Below, in pieces: positions 38,115 to 47,535 of a stretch of 64,000 nt of DNA; the first letter of the stretch is position 1, and each line of letters opens with the position of its first letter. The notes under the pieces were generated by a model. That model did no database searches and was not told the origin of the DNA. It saw only the letters and a program-made list of their open reading frames with translations. The position numbers and the translations under genes were made by a program. Source of the DNA: Marinobacterium_A aestuariivivens (GTDB lineage Bacteria > Pseudomonadota > Gammaproteobacteria > Pseudomonadales > Balneatricaceae); the NCBI RefSeq assembly GCF_042661465.1, contig NZ_JBHSWE010000001.1, positions 3,100,001 to 3,164,000 on the forward strand, in the 5' to 3' direction.

Positions 38115-38937
38115 TCCCTGGCTGCCGCAGACCGCCGTCCTGGTCGACAAGGTGATGGAAACACCGGAGGTGGCGACCCTGGCGCTGCGTTTCGCCGATC
38201 CCGAGGTCCAGCAGCGCTTCCGCTTCGACTGCGGCCAGTTCAACATGCTCTATCTGTACGGGCTCGGCGAGGTGCCGATCTCGATCATGGATTTCGAGGA
38301 CGATTGCCTGCTGCACACCATCCGGGCGGTCGGGCGCATCAGCCGCCCGCTGGTGGCGCTCGAGCCCGGCGCACGGCTCGGACTGCGCGGCCCCTACGGC
38401 AACAGCTGGCCGCTGGAGGAGGCGAAGGGACGGGATGTGGTCTTCATAACCGCGGGGCTCGGCTGCGCACCGGTGATCGCGGCGATCCGGCGCATCATCG
38501 CCGACCGCGGCGCCTACCGCCGGCTGGTGATCATGCAGGGGGTAAAACACCGCGAAGACCTGCTGTGGCAGGCGCAGTACGACCGCTGGCGCGAGGTACC
38601 GGACTGCGAGGTGCTGCTGGCGGCGAGCGAGGAGAAGAAGGCGCCCTTCGCCTGGTCGCTCGGCATGGTCACGACGCTGATCGACAAGGCCCGTTTCGAC
38701 CCGCTCAACTGCACCGTCATGATGTGCGGCCCGGAACCGATGATGCGGGCCTCGATGAAGGCGCTGGCCGATAACGGCGTGGCACTGGAGAACTGTTACG
38801 TCAGCCTCGAGCGCAACATGCAGTGCGCGCTGGGGCTCTGTGGCCACTGCCAGATGGGCCGGCCCTTCGTCTGCAAGAACGGGCCGATCTTCAAGGTGCC
38901 GGAGATCCAGGACTGGTTTCTGCTGGAGGGCTACTGA
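38107..38937 (+). CDS. hydG: Group 3b hydrogenase flavin/NAD(P) subunit HydG
   Basis: 276-residue ferredoxin reductase-type subunit that exchanges electrons between the iron-sulfur chain and NAD(P). FAD-binding region near SIMDFEDDCLLHTIRAVGRI and LRGPYGNSWP; nucleotide-binding FITAGLGCAPVIAAI; VMMCGPEPMM; and a C-terminal 2Fe-2S cysteine set CALGLCGHCQMGRPFVC. Intact. GGGAGATCAGGA precedes the ATG. Confidence 0.93.
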   Translation: MTDPWLPQTAVLVDKVMETPEVATLALRFADPEVQQRFRFDCGQFNMLYLYGLGEVPISIMDFEDDCLLHTIRAVGRISRPLVALEPGARLGLRGPYGNSWPLEEAKGRDVVFITAGLGCAPVIAAIRRIIADRGAYRRLVIMQGVKHREDLLWQAQYDRWREVPDCEVLLAASEEKKAPFAWSLGMVTTLIDKARFDPLNCTVMMCGPEPMMRASMKALADNGVALENCYVSLERNMQCALGLCGHCQMGRPFVCKNGPIFKVPEIQDWFLLEGY

Positions 38938-38938
38938 G

Positions 38939-39736
38939 ATGGCGAACGAAAACGGCAAGGCGACGGTCGCCGTGCACAAGCTGACCTCCTGCTCGGGCTG
39001 TCAGTCGGTGTTCCTGAACCTCGGCGAGGATCTGCTGACCCTGAGCCGGCTGGTCGAGATCCGCCACTTCATCGAGGCTGGGCTGAACGATTTCGAAGCG
39101 CAGGTCGATATCGCCTTCGTCGAGGGCAGCATCACCACGCCGGAGGACGAAAAGCGCATCCGCGAAGTGCGCGAGCGCTCGCGCTTCGTTGTCGCCATCG
39201 GCGCCTGCGCCTGCAGCGGCGGCGTTCAGGCGCTGCGCAACATCAAGGATTCGCAGCACTGGGCCGGGGCCATCTATGCCGATACCGCCTATCTCGATTC
39301 GCTGGCCGACTCCCGCCCGGTGGCGCAGCTGGTCAAGATCGACCTGGAGCTCTGGGGCTGTCCGATCAGCGGCCGTCAGCTGATCGCCACGGTGCGCGCA
39401 CTGCTGCAGGGCGTGCCGCCGGTGCTGCCGACCGAGAAGGTGTGCCAGGAGTGCAAGCGCGCCGGCAACGTCTGCGTGCTGGTGAGCCAGGCCGCGCCCT
39501 GCCTGGGCCCGGTGACCCGGGCCGGCTGCGGCGCGCTGTGCCCATCCTTCGGCGCCCCCTGCTATACCTGCTTCGGCGCCTCGGAACAGCCCAACTGCGA
39601 GGCGCTGGGCGAGCGGCTGGTCGGCCTCGGCATTCCGCGGCGCCAGGTGGCCGAGCGTTTCGTCTCGATCAGTTCCGGCCTCGAAACCTATCAGCAAGCC
39701 TGGGAGCGCTGGCGCATACCGGCGAAAGAGCTATGA
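38939..39736 (+). CDS. hydD: Group 3b hydrogenase small subunit HydD
   Basis: 265-residue small subunit carrying the proximal iron-sulfur clusters. Cysteine motifs in order: KLTSCSGCQSVFLNL, AIGACACSGGVQALRN, WGCPISGRQL and the cluster-rich C-terminus (VCQECKRAGNVC, PCLGPVTRAGCGALCP, PCYTCFGASEQPNC). No twin-arginine signal, so the enzyme is cytoplasmic, as expected for group 3. Its TGA overlaps the hydA ATG. Confidence 0.93.
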   Translation: MANENGKATVAVHKLTSCSGCQSVFLNLGEDLLTLSRLVEIRHFIEAGLNDFEAQVDIAFVEGSITTPEDEKRIREVRERSRFVVAIGACACSGGVQALRNIKDSQHWAGAIYADTAYLDSLADSRPVAQLVKIDLELWGCPISGRQLIATVRALLQGVPPVLPTEKVCQECKRAGNVCVLVSQAAPCLGPVTRAGCGALCPSFGAPCYTCFGASEQPNCEALGERLVGLGIPRRQVAERFVSISSGLETYQQAWERWRIPAKEL

Positions 39737-41027
39737 CCGATTCACGCAATATCCGCCTGCGCGTCCCCGTGATTACCCGGCTCGAGGGGAGGGTGCGCTG
39801 GAGCTCTACTGCCGCGACGACGCACTCGAGCGCGCGGTGCTGCAGATTTTCGAACCGCCGCGCTTTTTCGAGAAGTTCCTCGAGGGCAAGCACTACAGCG
39901 AGCAGCCGATCATCGCCGCGCGCATCTGCGGTATCTGCCCCATCGCCTACCAGATGACCGGGGTACGGGCGCTGGAGCATGCGCTGGGGCTCGAGCCCGG
40001 CGACTGGATCGGGCGCATGCGCCGCGTGCTGCAGTGCGGCGAGTGGCTGCAGAGTCATGCGCTGCATATCCACTTCCTGGCGCTGCCGGACTTTCTCGGC
40101 TTCTCCCATATGCTGGAGATGGCGAAGCAGTACCCCGATGAAGTGCGCCGGGGCCTGCGGCTGCAGGCGCTGGGCAACGATCTGATCAGCCTCAGCGGCG
40201 CCCGTTCGGTGCATCCGGTGGGGCTCAAGGTCGGCGGCTTCCATCGCGCGCCGGACGCCGGCCTCATCGCGGCGCTAGGTCCGCGCCTCGAAGAAGCGCT
40301 GACCGATGCCGAGGCGCTGGTGCGCTGGGCGGCGGCGCTGGAGCTGCCGGACGATCACCAGGCCTTCACCAGCGTGGCGCTGCACCATGACACGGATTAT
40401 GCGATGAACGAGGGCCGGGTGCTCAGCAGCCGGGGGCTCGATATCGATGCCCGCGATTACCGCCAGCATTTCCAGGAGCATCAGGAGCCCCATACCACGG
40501 CGCTTTATTCGCTGCTCGAAGGCGAGCCCTACCTGGTCGGGCCGCTGGCCCGGCAGAACCTGAATTTCGCCCAGCTGCCGGAACGGGTGCGGGTGCTGGC
40601 CGACGACTGCGGTCTGCGGTTTCCCAGTGACAACATCTACGACAGTCTCCGGGCTCGGGCGCTGGAGTGCTATTTTGCGGTGTTCGAGGCGCAGCGGCTG
40701 CTGACGGATTACCGGACGGCGCCCGCCGCCGTGGCCGACAGCCCGGGGGCCGGCTGGGGCGCCCATTGCACCGAAGCGCCGCGAGGGCTGATCTACCACC
40801 ACTACGGTCTCGATCAGGAGGGCTTCATCACCGAAGCCTGCATCATTCCGCCGACGAGCCAGAACCAGGCTCATATCGAGGCGAACCTGTTCCGGGGTCT
40901 GACCGCGTTCGGCCTCGAACACAGCGACCGGGAACTACAGTTCTTCGCCGAGCGGCTGATCCGCAACTACGATCCCTGCATCTCCTGCTCGGTCCATTTC
41001 CTCGATCTGCGCGTGCATCGGGCGTGA
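39733..41027 (+). CDS. hydA: Group 3b NiFe hydrogenase large subunit HydA, frameshifted
   Basis: Catalytic subunit. The nickel ligands lie in ARICGICPIAYQ (L1) and the C-terminal DPCISCSVH (L2). The H in DPCxxCxxH is followed by a nine-residue tail, FLDLRVHRA, presumably removed by the maturation protease encoded next to hypF. A G is missing in GAGGGG near 39784-39788, after VPVITRLEG; restored, the chain reads GALELYCRDDALERAV. About 431 residues. H2 oxidation or evolution coupled to NAD(P)H is the expected activity; sulfur reduction is possible. Confidence 0.92.
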
Positions 41028-41292
41028 CGGCACTGACGTCGAAGGCCAACTATACTGGGGGGTGATGTCCGGATTTACCGATTTGGTTCCGGAACGCCGG
41101 TGCAAGGGAGCGCTGTCCATTCACTCCAGAGTACCTCGAAAAACCGTAACGAGCGGTTCAGAGGCAAGGCGCACGGCGCGCAGGAACCGCAGTGTATGGT
41201 GTATACATGAGGATTCCGAGCACCGCGCAACGCAGCCTATGAGTCGCGCAGTAGGTATTTAGAGATGCTCTCCAGAGCAAAGTGTGCGTCCG
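41028..41292. other. Gene-free gap with palindrome-like sequence
   Basis: No gene is recognisable. The section 41160-41260 looks like a degenerate inverted repeat, with GGCGCGCAGGAACCGCAG facing GGATTCCGAGCACCGCGC around GTATGGTGTATAC. It has the look of an intergenic repeat rather than an operator. The promoter of the following gene must lie here, but I cannot place it. Confidence 0.4.
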
Positions 41293-41709
41293 ATGGTTAA
41301 TCCACTACTCCCCCAACTGCTCAGCTATCTTCGCCAGCATCCCGATGAGGGGGTGACCGAGTACGAGCTGATGCAGCGTCTGCAACGCCAGCGCCTGTTC
41401 GACGATATCGCCGATGACGACCTGCTGGCGTTGTATCGCAAGCACTTCCTGATCATGAATGCGCTCTACGACCTGCAGGATATTCTCTGGCAGGAGGAGC
41501 GTCGGGTGCTCGACATTTCGCCGCTGCATATCGAGCTGCACGGCGACAGGGCCGATCCGGCGGATCGCGACAGCGGGCCGGACTGGTATCCGGAACTCAG
41601 CGAGTATTATCTCGACTGGTCCTGGTTCGAACAGACCACCGCCTCCGATGTCCGGACGCTGCTGACCGGATTCTGGCAAAGCCTGAAAGACCGCTCCCCG
41701 TCGCACTGA
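41293..41709 (+). CDS. DnaJ-related protein lacking a J domain
   Basis: 138 residues matching the N-terminal 'DnaJ-related' domain found in some gammaproteobacterial co-chaperone-like proteins: PLLPQLLSYLRQHPDEGVTE, YELMQRLQRQRLF, LYRKHFLIMNALYDLQDILW and YYLDWSWFEQTTASDV. In longer relatives a J domain follows; here the gene ends without one, so it would not stimulate DnaK by the usual HPD motif. ATG 41293 is preferred over an upstream GTG at 41284. Confidence 0.75.
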   Translation: MVNPLLPQLLSYLRQHPDEGVTEYELMQRLQRQRLFDDIADDDLLALYRKHFLIMNALYDLQDILWQEERRVLDISPLHIELHGDRADPADRDSGPDWYPELSEYYLDWSWFEQTTASDVRTLLTGFWQSLKDRSPSH

Positions 41710-41719
41710 AGGGAGCGGT
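41690..41719 (+). terminator. Hairpin spanning the stop codon of the DnaJ-related gene
   Basis: ACCGCTCCC (41690-41698) and GGGAGCGGT (41711-41719) form a perfect 9-bp stem with a 12-nt loop that contains the stop codon. There is no T tract, so termination is only possible. Confidence 0.35.
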
Positions 41720-41803
41720 ACGACGTCCGTTATTCCGCTGCGGTTCAGGCGGGCGGGTCTCTAATGGGCCAGCCTCAATCCCCGTCTCGAGGAACCGCAA
41801 CGG

Positions 41804-42543
41804 ATGGAATGGTTTAACCTCCCGCTCGTCATCGCGCTCGTGCTGCTGTCCATCCTCTGGCTGCTGCTGCGCCGGCGACGCCGTCAGGTCGTCGAAGCGC
41901 CGGCCTTCCGGCTGGAGTCGGCGCTGCTGAACGACAACGAACTGAATTTCCTTCATGCGCTGGAACAGGCGCTCGGCGACCGGCACCGGGTGCAGTGCAA
42001 GGTCGGTCTGGCCGCCGTTGTCGGCCTCAGGCCCGGGCTGGAGTCGCGGCGCTGGCAACAGGCGGCGGACGAGATCTGCGATCGCCAATTCAGCTTTCTC
42101 GTCTGTCTGCGCGACAACCTGAAGCCGCTCTGTGCGATCGAACTGGACGACAGCAGTCACCGGCCGGAACCTGATCCGGTGCTGGACCGGGTCTGCAACG
42201 ATGCGGGGTTGGCGCTGCTGCGCTTCCCGGCCCAGCGCACCTACGTGCCGGCCGAGATCGGGCTGCGGTTCGATCAGCTGTTCGCGCCGGCGGCGGGCTG
42301 GACGAGCCCGCCATAGGCGAGCAGGCATCGGAACAGGCGGCGCAGGGACTGCTGGGACCGGCGCGGCCGGCGGAGCCGGAGTGCCCCGAGTGCGGTGCGC
42401 CGATGACGAAGCGACAGACCAGGGGCGATTTCCAGGTCGAGCAGGACTTCTGGCTCTGCGGCCTGCCCGAATGTCGCAAGCGCATCCCGCTGGAACGCAA
42501 CGATCAGAAACAGCCTTCGGCGCTCGACGGCCTGGTGCCCTGA
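41804..42543 (+). CDS. Membrane-anchored DUF2726 protein with C-terminal zinc ribbon, frameshifted
   Basis: An N-terminal membrane helix (LPLVIALVLLSILWLLL, residues 5-21) followed by a DUF2726 region (FLHALEQALGDRHRVQCKVG; FSFLVCLRDNLKPLCAIELD; LALLRFPAQRTYVPAEI), a fold related to restriction-endonuclease-like nucleases. A base is missing near 42296; the corrected frame adds a ribbon with cysteine pairs PECPECGAPM and FWLCGLPECRKRIP, like topoisomerase C-terminal zinc fingers. Total about 246 residues. The combination suggests DNA or RNA handling at the membrane; no activity is known. The stop codon is the first unit of an 18-bp tandem repeat. Confidence 0.75.
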
Positions 42544-42605
42544 GAGGGTACGGTGCCCTGAAAGGGTATGGTGCCCTGAAAGGGTATGGTGCCCTGAAAG
42601 TGTAT
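42534..42605. repeat. Four tandem copies of an 18-bp unit
   Basis: Unit GGTGCCCTGAAAGGGTAT, copies at 42534-42551, 42552-42569, 42570-42587 and 42588-42605 with one to three differences, followed by GGG. The first copy includes the TGA stop codon of the DUF2726 gene, and because 18 is a multiple of 3, every later copy has a TGA in the same frame. Each unit can also pair internally (CCCT with AGGG). Confidence 0.85.
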
Positions 42606-42779
42606 GGGCCGGAGTGGCAACGCCCGGCCAATGGCAATGCCTGGGTGGCTCAAGTACAATCGGCAGCGGCGGCTTCGTCCTGACTGGGTTCCGAGTCAGC
42701 GGGGCTGACGAGGGACGAGCCTCCCGCGCGGCGACCGGACGTACGCCATCCATTCTTGCGCTGATGATCGAAGATCGAG

Positions 42780-44225
42780 ATGAAAAAATACCTATTGCTG
42801 TCGTTCCTGCTGCTGCAGAGCCAGACGCTTCAGGCGGGCCTGGTGCAATTATTCAAGGATGAGCAGGGCAGGACCAACTGGCAATACGTGGCCAACTGGT
42901 CCAGCGGCATCCTGATCATTCTGCTGTCGATCGCGGTCATCAGCCTGTTCGTATACTGGCGCAAGGCGCACCGCTCGAACCTGGCGCTCAATGCGATCCG
43001 CAACGACCTAGAGGTGCGGGTGCAGGATCGCACCGCGTCCCTGAGCGAGACCAACCGGCTGCTGGAGAGGGAGGTGTCCGAGCACCGGGTCACGACACAG
43101 CGGCTCGAGGCTTCGGAGTCCTATATCCGCAACATTCTGCGCTCGATGCCGCTGATGCTGGTGGGGCTCGACCGCGACGGCTCGGTGACGCAGTGGAACA
43201 AGAAGGCCGAGGACGTCTCCGGCATCGCCGCCGACAAGGCGCTGGGGCGCAACCTCTGGGACCTCTATCCCAGCATCACGGTGTCGCCGAAGCTGATCGA
43301 GCAGGCGCTGGAGAAGAACGAGGCGATCACCGTTAAGCAGAGTCAGCCCGGCACCTACCATTTCGATATCACCCTCTACCCGCTGCAGGACCACGAGGCC
43401 GGGGTGGTGATCCTGGTCGACGATGTCACCAAGCGGGTCGAAGCCGAGAACATGCTGATCCACCACGACAAGATGTCGTCGATGGGCGAGCTGGCCTCGA
43501 CCATGGCCCACGATATCAACATCCCGCTGCAGGGGATTCTGCTGGACCTGAGTGCCTTCCAGAATTTCCTCGCCAACAGCAACCTGCTGCAGCAGGATCC
43601 GGCACAGAACGACGAAGTCGCCCGACTCGGCGGACTGCTCGCCGACGCCTCGGAGAAGGGGCGCGAGGTCGAGTCGATCATCAACAACCTGCTGCGCTTT
43701 GCCCGCGGCCGCACCGACAAGCGTCAGCCGGCCCGCATTCCCGACATTCTTGATCACAGTCTGGAGCTGGCCGGCGATGTCCTGTCGGCCCCGTCGAAGC
43801 TGAAGTTCCGCGATATCCGCATCGAGAAACAGTATGAAGATGACCTGCCGCTGGTGCCCTGCTACGTCACCGAGCTGCAGCAGGCCTTCCTCGGGCTCTT
43901 CCGCCATGCCTGCAATGCCCTCGACGGCGTCGAGCGCGAGGGTTTCGTGCCGACCGTCAGGATCCAGGTCAACAAGTGCTACGACGCCATCTGGGTGAAG
44001 ATCCAGCACAACGGCATCGGCCTGACCGGCGACGAGCAGATGTACCTCTTCGAACCCTACTTCAGCGACCAGACGCCGGACGAAGCCTCGCCGGATACGG
44101 CCTACGATGCCGGCAAGCGGCTGTCGTTCTCCTACTACGTGGTCACCGAGCAGCACCAGGGCCATATGGCGGTCACCTCCGACGTCAACGTCGGCACCAC
44201 CTTCCACATCCAGCTGCAGCTCTGA
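42780..44225 (+). CDS. PAS sensor histidine kinase with degenerate ATP-binding domain
   Basis: 481 residues: signal-like N-terminus (MKKYLLLSFLLLQSQTLQAG), one membrane span (about 43-60), coiled coil (75-112), PAS domain (113-215), HisKA with the phospho-acceptor H244 in STMAHDINIPLQG, and an HATPase-type domain (about 345-481). The ATP site is altered. The N-box reads LFRHACNAL with His376 in place of Asn, the G1 box is QHNGIG with His410 in place of Asp, and the glycine-rich G2 region is GKRLSFS. The F box is recognisable (LFEPYFSD). No response regulator is adjacent. It may bind ATP weakly or not at all and act as a regulatory partner. Confidence 0.85.
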   Translation: MKKYLLLSFLLLQSQTLQAGLVQLFKDEQGRTNWQYVANWSSGILIILLSIAVISLFVYWRKAHRSNLALNAIRNDLEVRVQDRTASLSETNRLLEREVSEHRVTTQRLEASESYIRNILRSMPLMLVGLDRDGSVTQWNKKAEDVSGIAADKALGRNLWDLYPSITVSPKLIEQALEKNEAITVKQSQPGTYHFDITLYPLQDHEAGVVILVDDVTKRVEAENMLIHHDKMSSMGELASTMAHDINIPLQGILLDLSAFQNFLANSNLLQQDPAQNDEVARLGGLLADASEKGREVESIINNLLRFARGRTDKRQPARIPDILDHSLELAGDVLSAPSKLKFRDIRIEKQYEDDLPLVPCYVTELQQAFLGLFRHACNALDGVEREGFVPTVRIQVNKCYDAIWVKIQHNGIGLTGDEQMYLFEPYFSDQTPDEASPDTAYDAGKRLSFSYYVVTEQHQGHMAVTSDVNVGTTFHIQLQL

Positions 44226-44259
44226 ACCCCGGTCGGCTCTGCCGGCGTGACGGCAGCGC

Positions 44260-45216
44260 TCAGGTCGGTCCGGTGTTCGAGCGCAGCCGGTTTCGGATCG
44301 CGCCGAACCGCTGTTTCAGCAGTTCGTGGCCGCTCACCAGCAGGATGCCGCCGAGTACCAGCAGCGCGCCCAGCAGGAAGCCGGACTCGACCGGCTCGCC
44401 CAGCAGCCAAGCGCCGAGGAGCACGCCGAGCAGCGGCGTCAGGAACGAGAAAACGCCGAGCCTCGAGGCCAGGTAGTGCCGCAACAGCCAGAACCAGATC
44501 AGGAAGCTGGCGAATGCGACCAGGACCGACTGGAACGCCAGGCTGGTCCATACCAGCGGCGTGGGGTTGAAGGTCGTCTGATCGGAGACGAGCGCAACCA
44601 GCAGCAGCAGCACGCAGGCGGTGACCAGCTGATAGAGCAGCGTCTGGGTCGCGGGCAGGTAGGCCAGGCGCGTGATGCGGATGACGACCGTGGTGGCGCC
44701 CCAGGCCGCCCCGGCCGCGAGTGCCAGGACGTCGCCCCAGAGCATGCTCGACAGGCCGCCGGCAACCGCCTGCTCATCGCGGCCGAGAAAGGTGGTCGCA
44801 ATACCGCCGAATGCCAGGGCGATGCCGGTCCACTGCAGCGGCGCCAGCCGTTCCGACGGCAGTTGCCAGTGCAGCCCCAGGGCGGCGAACACCGGCGCCG
44901 TATAGAGGAAGACCACCAGGTGCGAGGCGGTGGTGTACTGCACCGCCTGACCGACGAGCAGGAACTCCAGCGCGAACAGGACGCCGGCCAGCAGACCGGG
45001 GCGCCAGCTGCCGTCGCCGAAGTCCAGTCGTGAACCGCGCAGCCAGACGAAGGCGCCGACCAGCCCCGCGCTGATGCCGGAGCGCAGCGCGATCTGCAGC
45101 ACCGGCGAAAAATCCTCGGCCGTCGCCTTGAGAAAGATCTGCTGCAGGCTCCAGGTCAGGCAGAGCACCAGCATCAGGCCGGTGGCCCTGATGTCGAGTG
45201 GTTGTCGGTTGTCCAT
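44260..45216 (-). CDS. EamA/DMT-family transporter
   Basis: 318 residues with ten predicted membrane helices arranged as two EamA repeats (LMLVLCLTWSLQQIFLKA and AAGAAWGATTVVIRITRL mark the starts of each half). Members export amino acids, metabolites or drugs; the substrate is unknown. It is divergent from an AraC-type regulator gene 111 nt away, a common layout for a regulated exporter. Confidence 0.88.
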   Translation of the reverse strand: MDNRQPLDIRATGLMLVLCLTWSLQQIFLKATAEDFSPVLQIALRSGISAGLVGAFVWLRGSRLDFGDGSWRPGLLAGVLFALEFLLVGQAVQYTTASHLVVFLYTAPVFAALGLHWQLPSERLAPLQWTGIALAFGGIATTFLGRDEQAVAGGLSSMLWGDVLALAAGAAWGATTVVIRITRLAYLPATQTLLYQLVTACVLLLLVALVSDQTTFNPTPLVWTSLAFQSVLVAFASFLIWFWLLRHYLASRLGVFSFLTPLLGVLLGAWLLGEPVESGFLLGALLVLGGILLVSGHELLKQRFGAIRNRLRSNTGPT

Positions 45217-45327
45217 GGCGGCCTCCGGAACGGGAATCGGATCGGAAGGCGATTATGCGCCTGGCGTCTCGTCGATTTATAGTGAATATCCGACAGCCCA
45301 TAACGATAACCGGTCAGGAGTCGACGA

Positions 45328-46304
45328 TTGCCCCGACAGCCCCGCACGCTGCGCCCGCCGCTGTTCAGCGAGGGTATGCGTCATCAGATCGTGTTCCGCA
45401 GCGCCCGGGCACCCGAGGATTCCGCCTATCCGCAACACAGCCATGCCTGGGGCGAGTTCGTCTACGCGTTCAGCGGCGTGATGGAAATTCACATCGGCGA
45501 ACGCCGCTATCTGGCGCCGTCCCAGTATGGCATCTGGCTGCCGCCCGATGTCGAGCATCAGGGCCTGACCCGCTACGAGGCCGTGCACTGCTCGCTCTAT
45601 GTCGCTCCGCCGCTGTGCAACGGCATGCCGGCCGACCCCTGCGCCCTGACGGTCAGCCCGCTGGTGCGGGCGCTGCTCGAGCACCTGCGTCAGCAGCCGC
45701 CCGCCAGCGAGCCCGGGGCGGAGGAGCGGCGTCTGCTGCAGGTACTGCTCGACCAGCTCGGCAGCGCCACCTGCGCCGGCAGCTACCTGCCGGCCTCCGA
45801 CGACCCGCTGCTCGGGCCGGTACTCAGGATGCTCGAAGCGAACCCCGGCGACAGCCGCTCCTCGCCGAGCTGGCGCAGAGCGTTCACAGCACCGAACGCA
45901 CTTTGCTGCGCCGCTGCCAGCGCGACCTCGGCATGTCGCTCGCCGAATGGCGCCAGCGCCTGCGTGTGGTCAGGGCGATGCCGCGGCTTGAAGCCGGCGA
46001 CACCGTCGAGAACATCGCCCACGACCTCGGCTACAGCACCGCCTCGTCCTTTATCGCCATGTTTCGTCGTCTGATGGGCGTCACGCCCGATGATTACCGG
46101 CGGGGGCAGGCGCATCGATCGAGGCCTGAGCCGTGGGGGATCGGGACATCCGGGCCCGGGGGAGCAGCCGTTTCGGCAGGAGCTGGCGGAGGTGGCGCGG
46201 CGGTTGGCGCACGAAGGACAGGCGTAACGCCCCCGCGCGAGTCTTTCAGCAGTCGGGTCCGGTGGCGGCGGTCCCCGGCCAACTTCCGGTCGGGCCGCCC
46301 GTGA
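45328..46304 (+). CDS. AraC-family transcription regulator, frameshifted
   Basis: The N-terminal cupin-type sensor (YPQHSHAWGEFVYAFSGVME, YGIWLPPDVEHQG) and C-terminal double helix-turn-helix (LAQSVHSTERTLLRRCQRDL, NIAHDLGYSTASSFIAMFRR, MGVTPDDYRRG) identify the AraC family of YdeC/RhaS-like repressors or activators. A C is missing near 45855. Initiation is a TTG with AGGAG 7 nt upstream. After the normal family end near DDYRRG, the open frame continues about 65 low-complexity residues to 46304, possibly because another indel hides the true stop. Its likely target is the divergent transporter. Confidence 0.82.
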
Positions 46305-46362
46305 TAGGCCGCGCCGAATGGTCCACACTGGTACAGGATTCAATAAGAATATGGAGACCAGG

Positions 46363-47533
46363 ATGGCTAAGGATCCTCTACCCCGGACGATTCATGCGCC
46401 CGAGTTTATCTCGGGCGACGCCCTGCAGATTGCGACCTACCAGGTGCTGCAGCAGGATGGCACCGTCATTCCCGGCGCCGTGGTGCCTGAGCTGGACGAG
46501 ACGGAAGCCCGGAAGATCTACCGTGCCATGGTGTTCACTCGGGTACTGGATGAGCGCATGCTGGCGGCGCAACGCCAGGGGCGCGTTAGTTTCTATCTGC
46601 AGTCCACCGGCGAGGAGGCGACTACCGTCGGCTTTGCCGCGGCGCTCGACGCGGCCGACATGATCATGGCCCAGTACCGGGAGCAGGGGGCGCTGGCCTA
46701 CCGCGGCTTCAGCGTGGACGAGTTCATGAACCAGCTGTTCGGCAACGACCTGGATTACGGCAAGGGGCGGCAGATGCCGATCCATTACGGTTCCCGCGAC
46801 CTGTACTACATGACCATCTCGTCGCCGCTGGCGACGCAGATTCCGCAGGCGACCGGTTACGCCTATGGCCAGAAGCTGACCGGCGAAAAGCGCTGCACGG
46901 TCACGGTATTCGGCGAGGGCGCCGCGTCCGAGGGTGACTTCCACGCGGCCCTGAACATGGCTTCGGTGCTGCGGGTGCCGGTGATTTTCCTCTGTCGCAA
47001 CAACGGCTATGCGATCTCGACGCCGGCCTGCGAACAGTTCGCCGCCGACGGCGTGGCGCCGCGCGCGGTGGGCTACGGCATGCGCGCCATCCGCGTTGAT
47101 GGCAACGATCTGCTGGCGGTCTACAAGACGATGCAGGAGGCGCGCAAGCTGGCCGTCGAGCACAACGAACCGGTGCTGGTGGAGGCGATGAGCTACCGTC
47201 TGGCCGCCCATTCCTCGTCGGACGACCCGTCCGGCTACCGCAACAAGGCGGAAGAGGACAAGTGGCGCGCCAAGGATCCGATCCTGCGCCTGAAGAACTG
47301 GCTGCTGGCCCAGGGCTGGTGGGACGAAACGGCGGAAAAACAGCTCTATGACGAGCTACGCCAGCAGGTGCTGGAGGCGATGAAACGCGCCCAGCAGCGC
47401 CCGGCCCCCGCTCGAGACGCTGATTACCGACGTCTACGACCGGCCGACGGCCCTGCTCGAGGAACAGCTGGAGGCACTCCGGCGCCATGTCGCCAAGTAC
47501 CCCCAGACTTATCCGAAAAGCGCCGGGGGCTGA
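46363..47533 (+). CDS. bkdA1: Branched-chain 2-oxoacid dehydrogenase E1 alpha, frameshifted
   Basis: Thiamine-diphosphate decarboxylase subunit for the oxo-acids of Val, Leu and Ile. About 390 residues after repair. It shows FYLQSTGEEATTVGFAAAL, the TPP/Mg motif VTVFGEGAASEGDFHAAL with CRNNGYAIST, and the phosphorylation-loop-like YRLAAHSSSDDPSGYR. An extra C in the run at 47404-47409 shifts the frame near the end; removed, the tail reads LETLITDVYDRPTALLEEQL and stops 2 nt before E1 beta. ATG 46363 has GGAG 6 nt upstream. Confidence 0.92.
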
Positions 47534-47535
47534 AC

